NCBI GenBank assembly: GCA_021647145.1
Contig: JAKIVF010000025.1
Coordinates: 1-34,321, forward strand
DNA from: Methylococcaceae bacterium
Lineage (GTDB): Bacteria > Pseudomonadota > Gammaproteobacteria > Methylococcales > Methylomonadaceae
Length of the DNA: 34,321 nucleotides
Direction: 5' to 3'
A program made the translations under genes and the position numbers. Positions 16,576-24,300 of the stretch are shown here, piece by piece (position 1 is the first letter of the stretch; each line of letters begins with the position of its first letter). A model generated the notes under the pieces. The model made no database searches, was not told the DNA's origin, and was given only the letters and a program-made list of their open reading frames with translations.

Positions 16576-17472
16576 TCAAACTATTTTTTGAGCCATTGAA
16601 AAAGCATCTCTAAAATCTAAATAAACAGGTTTATCTGTATCTAAGATTAGCTCTAGCAATTTATGTTGTAATTTATATTTAATATTTCCAATGGTAAGTG
16701 CACCAACCCCAGTTGCTGGCATTGGTGTGTCAAGAGTAACACCATTATCATTGGCACCTATTCCTGCGATGCCAGCTGGTGGTACTGCATTAACATCTCC
16801 AGCAACTTTGAGCTGTTCTGCTTTTGTAAGAACTTCTGAGTTTAAAACCTGAATGCCGGCTTTAGCAGTACAAAAAATGATGTCTGCATCGGCTAATAAC
16901 AAAGATTTCTCTTCATCAGAACCAGCTATGGCACCAGTTAGGGTGCTTTGGCATCGGCGGTTGTATTCCTTTGCTGCATCATTTGCAGTGTCAATAGACA
17001 TATGATCAACTAAAGAGGTAGAAGCACCAGCAAGAGAGGCAATAACACCAGTGGCAATACCAACAGGTCCTGTTCCCCCAAAAACAAGTGCTTTACAATC
17101 AGTTAAATCTTTATTGTGTTTTTCTTTCAGTTCTTTTTCAACGCAGGCTACCAGTGCTGCTGCTGTGGTAAATGCTCCGCTTGGGTCGGCCAGTATTGAA
17201 ACTTCAAATGGTGGAACCATGGCTTGTTTGGCACTGTTTATCATATCCATCGATAAACCAATATCCCTGCCTCCGATAAAGATACCCGTTCGTTTAATTC
17301 CCGAAGGACTGCGTGAAAAAATAACGTCTTGAGTTAAACCATGAATACTATCTAGTTTTACATTGTTATAGGGCATTAATACTTCAAAACCAGTGTCAAG
17401 TGCCATATTAATATCAAAAGGGCTATTGTTTGGCATAGGGTCAAACATATGAAGAATACTGCGTTTTGGCAT
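16576..17472 (-). CDS. Methylene-tetrahydromethanopterin dehydrogenase, MtdB-like paralogue 2
   Basis: A 298-residue dehydrogenase of the MtdA/MtdB family. In methylotrophs it oxidises methylene-H4MPT to methenyl-H4MPT during formaldehyde oxidation. The N-terminal domain has SILHMFDP, SPFDINMALDTGF and DVIFSRSPSGIKRTGIFIGGRD. The Rossmann domain has the dinucleotide loop GGTGPVG at residues 132-138, and the C-terminus has ADINAVPP-like DVNAVPPAGIAG and GALTIGNIKYKLQ. At the position that helps choose NADP in MtdA (156-163) it reads DHMSIDTA, without a basic residue, more like MtdB. It starts 10 bases after the upstream paralogue, with AAGGAAG as ribosome site, so both are one operon. The two align without gaps over most of their length, pointing to a tandem duplication. 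Confidence 0.8.
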   Translation of the reverse strand: MPKRSILHMFDPMPNNSPFDINMALDTGFEVLMPYNNVKLDSIHGLTQDVIFSRSPSGIKRTGIFIGGRDIGLSMDMINSAKQAMVPPFEVSILADPSGAFTTAAALVACVEKELKEKHNKDLTDCKALVFGGTGPVGIATGVIASLAGASTSLVDHMSIDTANDAAKEYNRRCQSTLTGAIAGSDEEKSLLLADADIIFCTAKAGIQVLNSEVLTKAEQLKVAGDVNAVPPAGIAGIGANDNGVTLDTPMPATGVGALTIGNIKYKLQHKLLELILDTDKPVYLDFRDAFSMAQKIV

Positions 17473-17482
17473 TTTACTTCCT

Positions 17483-18391
17483 TTATTTAATGGATTTTAT
17501 AATTTCACGAGCAACTTCAAAAGCATGTTCAAAATGTAAATAAACGGGTTCGTTACTTTCAATCATTTGAGTTAATAAACGGCTTTGAGTTTTATATTTG
17601 ATATTGCCAATAGCTAATGCGCCTAAGCCTACTGCCCCACTTGTGCTTCCTGTAATTGCTTTGCCATTATGAAAAGGATCTAAGCCTGAAATACCAGAGG
17701 GTGGAATTGCATTAATATCAGCAGCAACTTTTAGTTGTGAAGCCGATGAAATATGTTCAGTATTAAGTAGCTCAATACCCGCTGCACCCGTAGAAAAAAC
17801 AACATCAGCTGTTTTAATGTATTCTGTTTTGTCTGAGTCTGCACCGGCGGTGATTTGAATTTTTCCTTCTCCAAATTCTTCATTGCAAAGGTCTGCAATA
17901 CGTTGAGCTTTATCTAATTGTCTCCCTATGATTTTGACATTTGCTCCAGCCTGAGCAGCTAGGACTGAAGCAACTTGACCTACGGGTCCAGTTCCACCTA
18001 AAACAAGTAAGTCTTTTCCTTCGAATGAGGTGTTAAATTTTTTATCTAGTTCTTGCTCAACGGCTGCAACCATGCCTGCAGCCGTTGTGAATGCCCCGCT
18101 TGGATCAGCAAAAACGGAAACCTGAAAGGGTGAAAACATAGAGTTTTTTGCTATTTTTAGCATATCTTTAGCTTGCTTTGAGTCTCTGCCTCCAATAAAT
18201 ATACCTGTTCTATTAAGGCCCTTGGGACTGCGAGAAAAAATAACATCTTGAATTAATCCTTTTACTTCACTAGCTTCAACATTTGTATAGGGTATAGCTG
18301 AAACCCAGCCTGCATCCATGGCCATGTTCACGTCAAATGGGCTCAAGTTTTTAGCGGTGGTTAACATGTGTAAGATGAATGATTTTTCCAT
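17483..18391 (-). CDS. mtdB: Methylene-tetrahydromethanopterin dehydrogenase, MtdB-like paralogue 1
   Basis: A 302-residue member of the same family and the first gene of the pair. The MtdB-like N-terminus is FILHMLTTAKNLSPFDVNMAMDAGW, followed by DVIFSRSPKGLNRTGIFIGGRD and ADPSGAFTTAAGMVAAVEQEL. The Rossmann loop GGTGPVG is at 132-138, and the C-terminal part has AADINAIPPSGISG and GALAIGNIKYKTQ. At 156-163 it reads GRQLDKAQ, close to the GRKLDKAQ of NADP-specific MtdA as I recall it. This suggests an NADP preference that the second paralogue may not share. It is divergent from icd, with a promoter in the shared gap. The enzyme belongs to the H4MPT-linked C1 pathway, which is what marks this genome as methylotrophic. 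Confidence 0.85.
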   Translation of the reverse strand: MEKSFILHMLTTAKNLSPFDVNMAMDAGWVSAIPYTNVEASEVKGLIQDVIFSRSPKGLNRTGIFIGGRDSKQAKDMLKIAKNSMFSPFQVSVFADPSGAFTTAAGMVAAVEQELDKKFNTSFEGKDLLVLGGTGPVGQVASVLAAQAGANVKIIGRQLDKAQRIADLCNEEFGEGKIQITAGADSDKTEYIKTADVVFSTGAAGIELLNTEHISSASQLKVAADINAIPPSGISGLDPFHNGKAITGSTSGAVGLGALAIGNIKYKTQSRLLTQMIESNEPVYLHFEHAFEVAREIIKSIK

Positions 18392-18446
18392 AATTGTCTC
18401 GAATTAATTAACAGAAGTTTAATTATTAAAATTTAAAAATATGTCC

Positions 18447-18476
18447 ATTATAGTTTAAGCACACCGTATTCAGCAA
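18447..18476 (-). promoter_or_regulatory. Candidate sigma-70 promoter of the mtdB pair
   Basis: On the minus strand, TTGCTG (18471-18476), 18 bases and a consensus TATAAT (18447-18452) lie 55 bases before the mtdB start, in the 141-base gap shared with the divergent icd. Confidence 0.45.
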
Positions 18477-18532
18477 AAAATAGTCAACTTGTGTATCATT
18501 AGATTCATTTTGAACCTCTGGAGAATTGAGAA

Positions 18533-19540
18533 ATGCATAATGTTACATTGATTAAAGGCGATGGTATTGGGCCGTCGATTATGGACGTGGCCGTTAAAAT
18601 TATTGATGCAACAGGTGTTAAAATAAATTGGGAAACAGCTGAGGCAGGATTAGCTGCTTTTGATAAATATGGCACGCCTATTCCAGATGAAACTTTAGCC
18701 TCAATTGATAAAAATCGAATCGCTTTTAAGGGGCCATTAACGACTCCCGTTGGGGAAGGGTTTAGAAGCATAAATGTAGCATTGCGTCAGAAATATGATT
18801 TGTACGCTAACATTCGTCCAGCGAAAACATGGAAAGGTGCCCAAACTAGGTTTGATAATGTTGATATTGTAATTGTTAGAGAAAACACTGAAGGTCTATA
18901 CATGGGACTTGAGCATTATTTAACTCGACAAAAAGATGTTGCCGAAAGTTTAGCTGTTATCACCAAAGAGGGGTCTGATCGCATTGTTGATTATGCCTTT
19001 AAGTATGCTAAAGAAAATGGACGTAAAAAAGTGACAGTATGTCATAAAGCCAATATTTTAAAGTTGACCTCTGGCCTGTTTTTAGAAACAGCTAGAGAAG
19101 TAGCAAAGCGGTATCCTGAAATTGTATTTGATGAGAAAATTGTTGATGCAACATGTATGCATATGATTATGGATCCTTCGCAGTTTGATGTAGTGGTTAC
19201 AACTAATATGTTTGGTGATATTTTGTCTGATTTGACAGCAGGATTAGTTGGAGGTCTGGGGTTGATTCCTGGTGCAAATATTGGAAGCGATGCTGCATTG
19301 TTTGAAGCGGTTCATGGTAGTGCACCTGATATTACCGGAAAAAATATTGCTAACCCAACCGCTGTTATTATGGCGGGGATGATGATGTTAAATTATCTGG
19401 GCGAATCAGTCGCTGCTAACAAAATTAAAGATGCAGTAGAAAAAATTGTTGAACAGGGCGAATACGTTACTCCAGATTTAAACCCAGATTCAAAAATAGG
19501 AACTGCAGAGATGGGTGAAGCTATTATTTCAGCTTTGTAA
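18533..19540 (+). CDS. icd: Isocitrate dehydrogenase, NAD-dependent type
   Basis: A beta-decarboxylating dehydrogenase of 335 residues. The N-terminus LIKGDGIGP is typical. The substrate loop GPLTTPVGEGFRSINVALRQ has Ser79 and the Arg residues expected for isocitrate, not the isopropylmalate pattern. The metal-binding region reads NMFGDILSDLTAGLVGG (Asp229, Asp233). HGSAPDITGKNIANPTA around residues 261-277 is the form seen in NAD-linked enzymes rather than the NADP type. Its role would be isocitrate to 2-oxoglutarate in the TCA cycle. GGAG sits before ATG 18533. Homoisocitrate dehydrogenase is a less likely alternative. The next gene starts 28 bases later, suggesting cotranscription. Confidence 0.85.
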   Translation: MHNVTLIKGDGIGPSIMDVAVKIIDATGVKINWETAEAGLAAFDKYGTPIPDETLASIDKNRIAFKGPLTTPVGEGFRSINVALRQKYDLYANIRPAKTWKGAQTRFDNVDIVIVRENTEGLYMGLEHYLTRQKDVAESLAVITKEGSDRIVDYAFKYAKENGRKKVTVCHKANILKLTSGLFLETAREVAKRYPEIVFDEKIVDATCMHMIMDPSQFDVVVTTNMFGDILSDLTAGLVGGLGLIPGANIGSDAALFEAVHGSAPDITGKNIANPTAVIMAGMMMLNYLGESVAANKIKDAVEKIVEQGEYVTPDLNPDSKIGTAEMGEAIISAL

Positions 19541-19568
19541 ATATTTCAAATAATAATGTTGTATTATT

Positions 19569-20150
19569 ATGATGGATAAAAAACAACAACGTAGCGAGGG
19601 GTATAAGGCAAGAGATGCCCAAATAGATAAAGATAGGTTAAGTGAAATCATCTGCAATAAATTTATTACACACCAGGCATACTTGGATGCAGATACCATT
19701 ATGTGGTATCTGCATTGCCGCTCTGAAGTCAAAACAATTGATGCCTTAAAAAGGGAGTTGAACGGGGCAAAAAAAATTGTGATTCCCTTTTGTACTAAGG
19801 ACGAAAATCATCAGAATAAATTGGGGTTGTGGCTTCTTGATGATTTGTCAGAATTAGTGCCTGGTACGTGGGGGATTTTAGAACCTCCTCAAAAATGCTG
19901 GGGAGATAAAGAAAAAAATATTCAACCAAGGGATTTGGATTTGATTATGGTTCCTGGTGTTGCTTTTGATCGTCAAGGTGGGCGTATAGGGAATGGAGGA
20001 GGGTATTACGATCGACTATTGAAAGGTGTTAGAGTTGATACTCTAATAATGGCCGTTTGTTATGAGTCACAAATGTGTAATAAGGTCAGTATGGAGAAGC
20101 ATGATATTGGCATGGATGCAGTTATAACGGAGAAAAAAATTTATTATTAA
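19569..20150 (+). CDS. 5-formyltetrahydrofolate cyclo-ligase
   Basis: A 193-residue ATP-dependent enzyme that converts 5-formyl-THF to 5,10-methenyl-THF. The signature VPGVAFDRQGGRIGNGGGYYDRLL, near residues 127-150, carries the Gly-rich phosphate loop and the conserved YYDR. The N-terminus is basic and helical, as usual, and MWYLHCRSEVKT is the strand with the catalytic-site neighbours. It starts with two Met codons (19569 and 19572) and has a weak ribosome site. It sits between icd and nspC. Proximity to the H4MPT dehydrogenases fits C1 metabolism, though the enzyme is widespread (ygfA in E. coli). Confidence 0.88.
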   Translation: MMDKKQQRSEGYKARDAQIDKDRLSEIICNKFITHQAYLDADTIMWYLHCRSEVKTIDALKRELNGAKKIVIPFCTKDENHQNKLGLWLLDDLSELVPGTWGILEPPQKCWGDKEKNIQPRDLDLIMVPGVAFDRQGGRIGNGGGYYDRLLKGVRVDTLIMAVCYESQMCNKVSMEKHDIGMDAVITEKKIYY

Positions 20151-20160
20151 GAATACATAA

Positions 20161-21297
20161 ATGAATTTGAATGTATTGAAGGACAATATAGAAAAAACAC
20201 CTGCCTATGTCTTTGATGAAAATATAATTGATAGTAATTTGTCTCAACTTATTGATTTAAAGCATAAATCAGGGTGTCAGGTTTTATATTCAATTAAAGC
20301 TTTGCCTTTGGGGCAGGTTTTAAGCAAGGCAAAAGATTATTTAGATGGTTTATCCGTCAGTTCTTTGTTTGAAGCTCGATTAGCAAGAGAAGTTTTAGGT
20401 GATGAAGGGGTTATTCAAATAACAACACCAGGGCTAAGGGATGGTGAAGTTTATGAGTTAAAAGAGCTCTGTACACACATTAGTTTTAATTCTATTAACC
20501 AGTATCATCGGTTTGATAAAAAATTTTTATTGAATACTTCTTTAGGGCTTAGAATTAATCCAAAAATATCATTTGCTATAGATGACCGTTTTAATCCTTG
20601 TAGGCACTACTCTAAGTTAGGCGTTGGTATTGACTCACTAAATTCAATACCCGTTGATATAGAAGGGTTGCATTTTCACACTGTATTTTCTCATCAAGAT
20701 TTTTTACCCTTAGAGCAAACGGTTGCAGTTCTTAAAAAAAAATTTTCTGATGAATTGGGTCGATTAAAATGGCTAAACCTTGGTGGAGGTTATCTTTACA
20801 ATCAAATAGTGGATCAACAGTCATTTATAAACTTGGTTAAACAACTTAAAACCGAGTTTGATATTGAGGTTTATATTGAACCTGGAAAGTCAGTTGTTAA
20901 CAATACGGGTTATTTGGTTTCGACAATTATTGACAGTTTTAGTTCGGATGGTAAAAGAGTGTTGGTCTTAGATACCTCAGTAAACCATAATCCTGAGGTA
21001 TTTGAATATCAGAAAACCTTAACTTTATTGGAAGAAAATAAACATGGGTATTTTTCCTGCATTCTTGCTGGTTCTAGTTGTTTGGCTGGAGATTTGTTTG
21101 GTGAATATCATTTTGAAAAGTTACTTCAGGTTGGCGATAGGATTGTTTTTTCAAATGTAGGTGCCTATAGCCTAATAAAAGCTAATCGATTTAATGGTTA
21201 TAATTTGCCTGATATATACTGGATAGACAAAGCCAATCATTACACTCTGATAAAGAGTAGTAGTTATGAAAATTATCAAAAGCAATGGATAGGTTGA
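20161..21297 (+). CDS. nspC: Carboxynorspermidine decarboxylase (NspC type)
   Basis: A PLP-dependent alanine-racemase-fold decarboxylase of 378 residues. It makes spermidine or norspermidine from the carboxylated precursor. The N-terminus KTPAYVFDENIIDSNL and the PLP lysine Lys46 in YSIKALP are typical. EPGKSVV at 240-246 and the C-terminal block AGSSCLAGDLFGEYHF, with Cys307, then VGAYSLIKANRFNGYNLP, separate it from diaminopimelate and arginine decarboxylases. It begins 10 bases after the cyclo-ligase. The partner carboxy(nor)spermidine dehydrogenase is not in this window. The product could be spermidine, with the cell using the alternative bacterial route. Confidence 0.88.
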   Translation: MNLNVLKDNIEKTPAYVFDENIIDSNLSQLIDLKHKSGCQVLYSIKALPLGQVLSKAKDYLDGLSVSSLFEARLAREVLGDEGVIQITTPGLRDGEVYELKELCTHISFNSINQYHRFDKKFLLNTSLGLRINPKISFAIDDRFNPCRHYSKLGVGIDSLNSIPVDIEGLHFHTVFSHQDFLPLEQTVAVLKKKFSDELGRLKWLNLGGGYLYNQIVDQQSFINLVKQLKTEFDIEVYIEPGKSVVNNTGYLVSTIIDSFSSDGKRVLVLDTSVNHNPEVFEYQKTLTLLEENKHGYFSCILAGSSCLAGDLFGEYHFEKLLQVGDRIVFSNVGAYSLIKANRFNGYNLPDIYWIDKANHYTLIKSSSYENYQKQWIG

Positions 21298-21313
21298 CAA
21301 AAATATTTAAAAA

Positions 21314-22162
21314 TTAATTCGGATAGAAAAACTTAAATACCTCTTCAAACTCTTGATGGGCCTGGTCAATAATATTAGCCATATCATCTAGAGGAATATC
21401 TATGTGACTAATTTCTGTATCACTGAAGGTGAGATCCATTTTACTGTAACTATCAGCTAACCGTATGATTGACGCAATTTTATGAAATGTTTCAGTACTA
21501 TCAGGAAATGCATGTAACTGTATGCTTTTTGAAATAATATCGGGTAGTTTCCAAAGCTTGGTTAAGGCAGCTCCGGTTTGATAGTGGTCAAATCCAATAA
21601 TAATTTCTTCAAAATTTATTTCATCTAGATCAGTTGGGTCCTCTTTGGCATTTAATAATAAATTAACTTCTGTAGCTAGTTCTGGAATACGACGAAAAAA
21701 TATTAATTGTCCAATGTTATGGAGTATGCCACAGATAAAGATAGACTCTGAAAACTCTTTGCCTAACAAGTTATCTATTCCTTTTGCTATAAGAGCACAG
21801 CGGAGGCTTCTTGCCCAAAAATCATGCATAGAAATCAAGTCGCTAGGTAAATCAGAAAAGCTGTCAATTACGACAGTACTTAAGACAATACTCTGAAGCT
21901 CCTTGGTTCCAATAAGATTAATTGCCCTGTCAATAGAAGAAATTTTAGAAGGAAAGCCAAAGAATGCACTGTTGACTATTTTTAGCAACTTTATTGATAG
22001 CGCTGTATCGTTTTGGATGATGAATGCTGCATCAATTAATGATTTAGTAGGGTCATCTACAGTTTCTTGTAATTTAAAATAAATATTAGGTGTAGAGGCT
22101 AGTGCTGAATCACCATTTAACAGGTCAGATATTGCTAGATTATGTTGTAAATTAATTGACAT
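21314..22162 (-). CDS. HDOD-domain signalling protein
   Basis: A 282-residue protein, nearly all HDOD domain (an HD-hydrolase-like fold). Recognisable blocks are KLLKIVNSAFFGFPSKISSIDRAINLIGTKEL, SFSDLPSDLISMHDFWARSLRCALIAKGI and CGILHNIGQLIFF, where a full HD enzyme would have a His-Asp pair; here it reads HN. No output domain is attached. HDOD proteins take part in signalling but usually lack proven enzymatic activity. It converges on nspC with a 16-base gap and diverges from the GGDEF-EAL gene, suggesting a link with cyclic-di-GMP signalling that remains inference. Confidence 0.85.
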   Translation of the reverse strand: MSINLQHNLAISDLLNGDSALASTPNIYFKLQETVDDPTKSLIDAAFIIQNDTALSIKLLKIVNSAFFGFPSKISSIDRAINLIGTKELQSIVLSTVVIDSFSDLPSDLISMHDFWARSLRCALIAKGIDNLLGKEFSESIFICGILHNIGQLIFFRRIPELATEVNLLLNAKEDPTDLDEINFEEIIIGFDHYQTGAALTKLWKLPDIISKSIQLHAFPDSTETFHKIASIIRLADSYSKMDLTFSDTEISHIDIPLDDMANIIDQAHQEFEEVFKFFYPN

Positions 22163-22394
22163 ATCACAAAAAAAATTGAAAAAAGGTTATAGTTAGTGGC
22201 GTTAACACAGTGCTCAAGGTAGAATAGAAGCTTAAGTTTTGAATTCTAATTCTATAAAACCAATAATGCTCTAAATGTTTTAAAAATTTAGCAATTAGCT
22301 TTAACTTTAGTTGGTATTGTAATTAACTTCAAGGTTGGCTCTTAATTGTTGAGTTTTTGGGTAAAAATTGAGTTGATGAAAACTTGGTATCAAG

Positions 22395-24272
22395 ATGGAA
22401 ATAAGTGAAAATCTAAAAAGCAAAGTAATTATTGTTGCAGACACTGACCCTAAGTTAGTTGTTGATATTGTGTCTTCTCTTAAAAAAGAGGGCTATTTTA
22501 ATATTAAAATAGCTAAGGATGGCAAGAAAGTTTATGACCACTTAAGACCTTATTATGAAGAACCAGAGGAAGTTGGTTTGATTATAATTGGTGAAAACTT
22601 ACCGTTATGCAATGTGAATGAGATGTGCATAACAATGTCTAATTTTGAGGGGGGTATTCTTGTTCCTTTTATTATTTTACAATCAGATGAAAATAATGTT
22701 GATACTTCCGGTCTGAGAAATAATAATTCTTATACTAAAGGAGTCATCCATTCCATAAAGTGTCCCCTTGATTTTTCTGCATTTCCGCTTGTTGTTGGTT
22801 TTCAGTTGCTTATGAATTATGAGCGGTTTTTGCGTTATAAACAGGAAGACCGATTAATCAATGAATTAGCAGAAAGAAAGGTTGTAGATGCAAGATTAAA
22901 ATATCTAGTAGTTCATGATGAGTTGACAAGTCTATTAAATCGTCAGAATTTTGAAAGACGATTACGTTTAGTTTTAAAGAGAAATAATAGGCTTCATCAA
23001 AATGGAGGGCTGTTATTTATAGATGTTGATTTATTTAGTTTAATTAATGAACTTGAAGGGTTTGATGTTGGCGATAGATTGTTGGTTGAAATCGTTGCAA
23101 TCATTAATAAATTGACAAACAAGGGCGATTTGTTTTCCCGTATTGGTTCTGATGAATTTTGTCTTTTTCTTGATAACAGATCGGCTGCGGAGATTGTTCG
23201 ATTTGCGGAAAAAATTAGAAAAGATATTTATGAAGCCAGACTTTTTATAGGCGATGCTTGTTATTGTACGTCTGTATCTATTGGAATATCAGGGCAAAAT
23301 ACTAGAAAAGCAGTTTACCACCCAGGTGAAATGATTTCCCGGGCAAGACAGGCCTGCATTATTGCGAAGGAAAGTGGGCGTAATATGATAAAGGAATACA
23401 ACGAAGAACATGCTCGAGTACAAGAAAGAGATAGAGATATATATTGGGTTCCTTTAATTAGGAATGCACTTGTAGAAGGCAAGCTATTTCTTGTCTATCA
23501 GCCTATTGTAAATTTAGTGAATGGAGATATTTCTCATTATGAAGCACTCATTAGAATGAGAGGGCTGGATAATGAAATTATTTCTCCTATTGATTTTATT
23601 CCAGTTGCGGAACGAATTGGGTTGATTCATAGAATTGATCTTTGGGTGATAGAGCAGGCTATTGATTTTCTTGCCGCGCTCCCTCCCAAGATGTCACAAA
23701 CTTCATTAGCAATTAATCTTTCTAGTGTTGCATTTCAAGATAGCTCTTTGTTGCCAACAATAAAAGAAAAACTTGAACTTAGTTGGGTCGATGCGGATCG
23801 TATTACTTTTGAAATTACTGAAACGGTAGCTGTTGACAAGGTCGAGCAAACACGAGAATTAATAACAAAAATCCGAGCGTTAGGCTGTAAATTTGCATTA
23901 GATGATTTTGGTGCCGGTTTTTGCTCTTTTAATTATCTTAAATCCTTTCCTGTTGATTATATTAAAATTGATGGACAGTTTATTCGGAATTTAGTTAATG
24001 ATGATACAGACCAGGTTCTAGTTAAATCTATGGTTGAAGTTGCTAAAAAACTAGGAAAGAAAACCATTGCAGAATATGTAGAAACTCCCGGTGCTATTCA
24101 TAAGCTAAGAGAAATAGGAATTGATTTTGGGCAAGGTTATCTTTTTGGGAAACCTCAAATGAAATTACTATCCAAGACAAAAATATCGCTTACTGGTTTA
24201 ATTAAACGTGAAGGTAAAACTAAAAATAACCATCCAAAAATTGATACCGATAAGAAGACCTTTATACGATAA
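22395..24272 (+). CDS. Pseudoreceiver-GGDEF-EAL cyclic-di-GMP protein
   Basis: A 625-residue cytosolic protein in three parts. Residues 8-150 resemble a response-regulator receiver (VIIVADTDPKLVVDIVSSLKKEG, and a Lys-Pro-type switch at IKCPLDF). The phosphoacceptor strand reads LIIIGENL, with no Asp, so it is probably a pseudoreceiver. The GGDEF domain (about 170-335) has GSDEF at 251-255. Its DVDLFSLINE lacks the Lys and the final Asp of the usual D-x-D-x-F-K-x-x-N-D, so cyclase activity is doubtful. The EAL domain (about 353-600) keeps EAL 383-385, FEITET, DDFG 503-506, KID 524-526 and QGYLFGKP, so a c-di-GMP phosphodiesterase is likely. A GTP-sensing GGDEF controlling EAL is possible. It is divergent from the HDOD gene. 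Confidence 0.9.
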   Translation: MEISENLKSKVIIVADTDPKLVVDIVSSLKKEGYFNIKIAKDGKKVYDHLRPYYEEPEEVGLIIIGENLPLCNVNEMCITMSNFEGGILVPFIILQSDENNVDTSGLRNNNSYTKGVIHSIKCPLDFSAFPLVVGFQLLMNYERFLRYKQEDRLINELAERKVVDARLKYLVVHDELTSLLNRQNFERRLRLVLKRNNRLHQNGGLLFIDVDLFSLINELEGFDVGDRLLVEIVAIINKLTNKGDLFSRIGSDEFCLFLDNRSAAEIVRFAEKIRKDIYEARLFIGDACYCTSVSIGISGQNTRKAVYHPGEMISRARQACIIAKESGRNMIKEYNEEHARVQERDRDIYWVPLIRNALVEGKLFLVYQPIVNLVNGDISHYEALIRMRGLDNEIISPIDFIPVAERIGLIHRIDLWVIEQAIDFLAALPPKMSQTSLAINLSSVAFQDSSLLPTIKEKLELSWVDADRITFEITETVAVDKVEQTRELITKIRALGCKFALDDFGAGFCSFNYLKSFPVDYIKIDGQFIRNLVNDDTDQVLVKSMVEVAKKLGKKTIAEYVETPGAIHKLREIGIDFGQGYLFGKPQMKLLSKTKISLTGLIKREGKTKNNHPKIDTDKKTFIR

Positions 24273-24300
24273 TATCTTTTTATGATTTTTTCATTAATGG

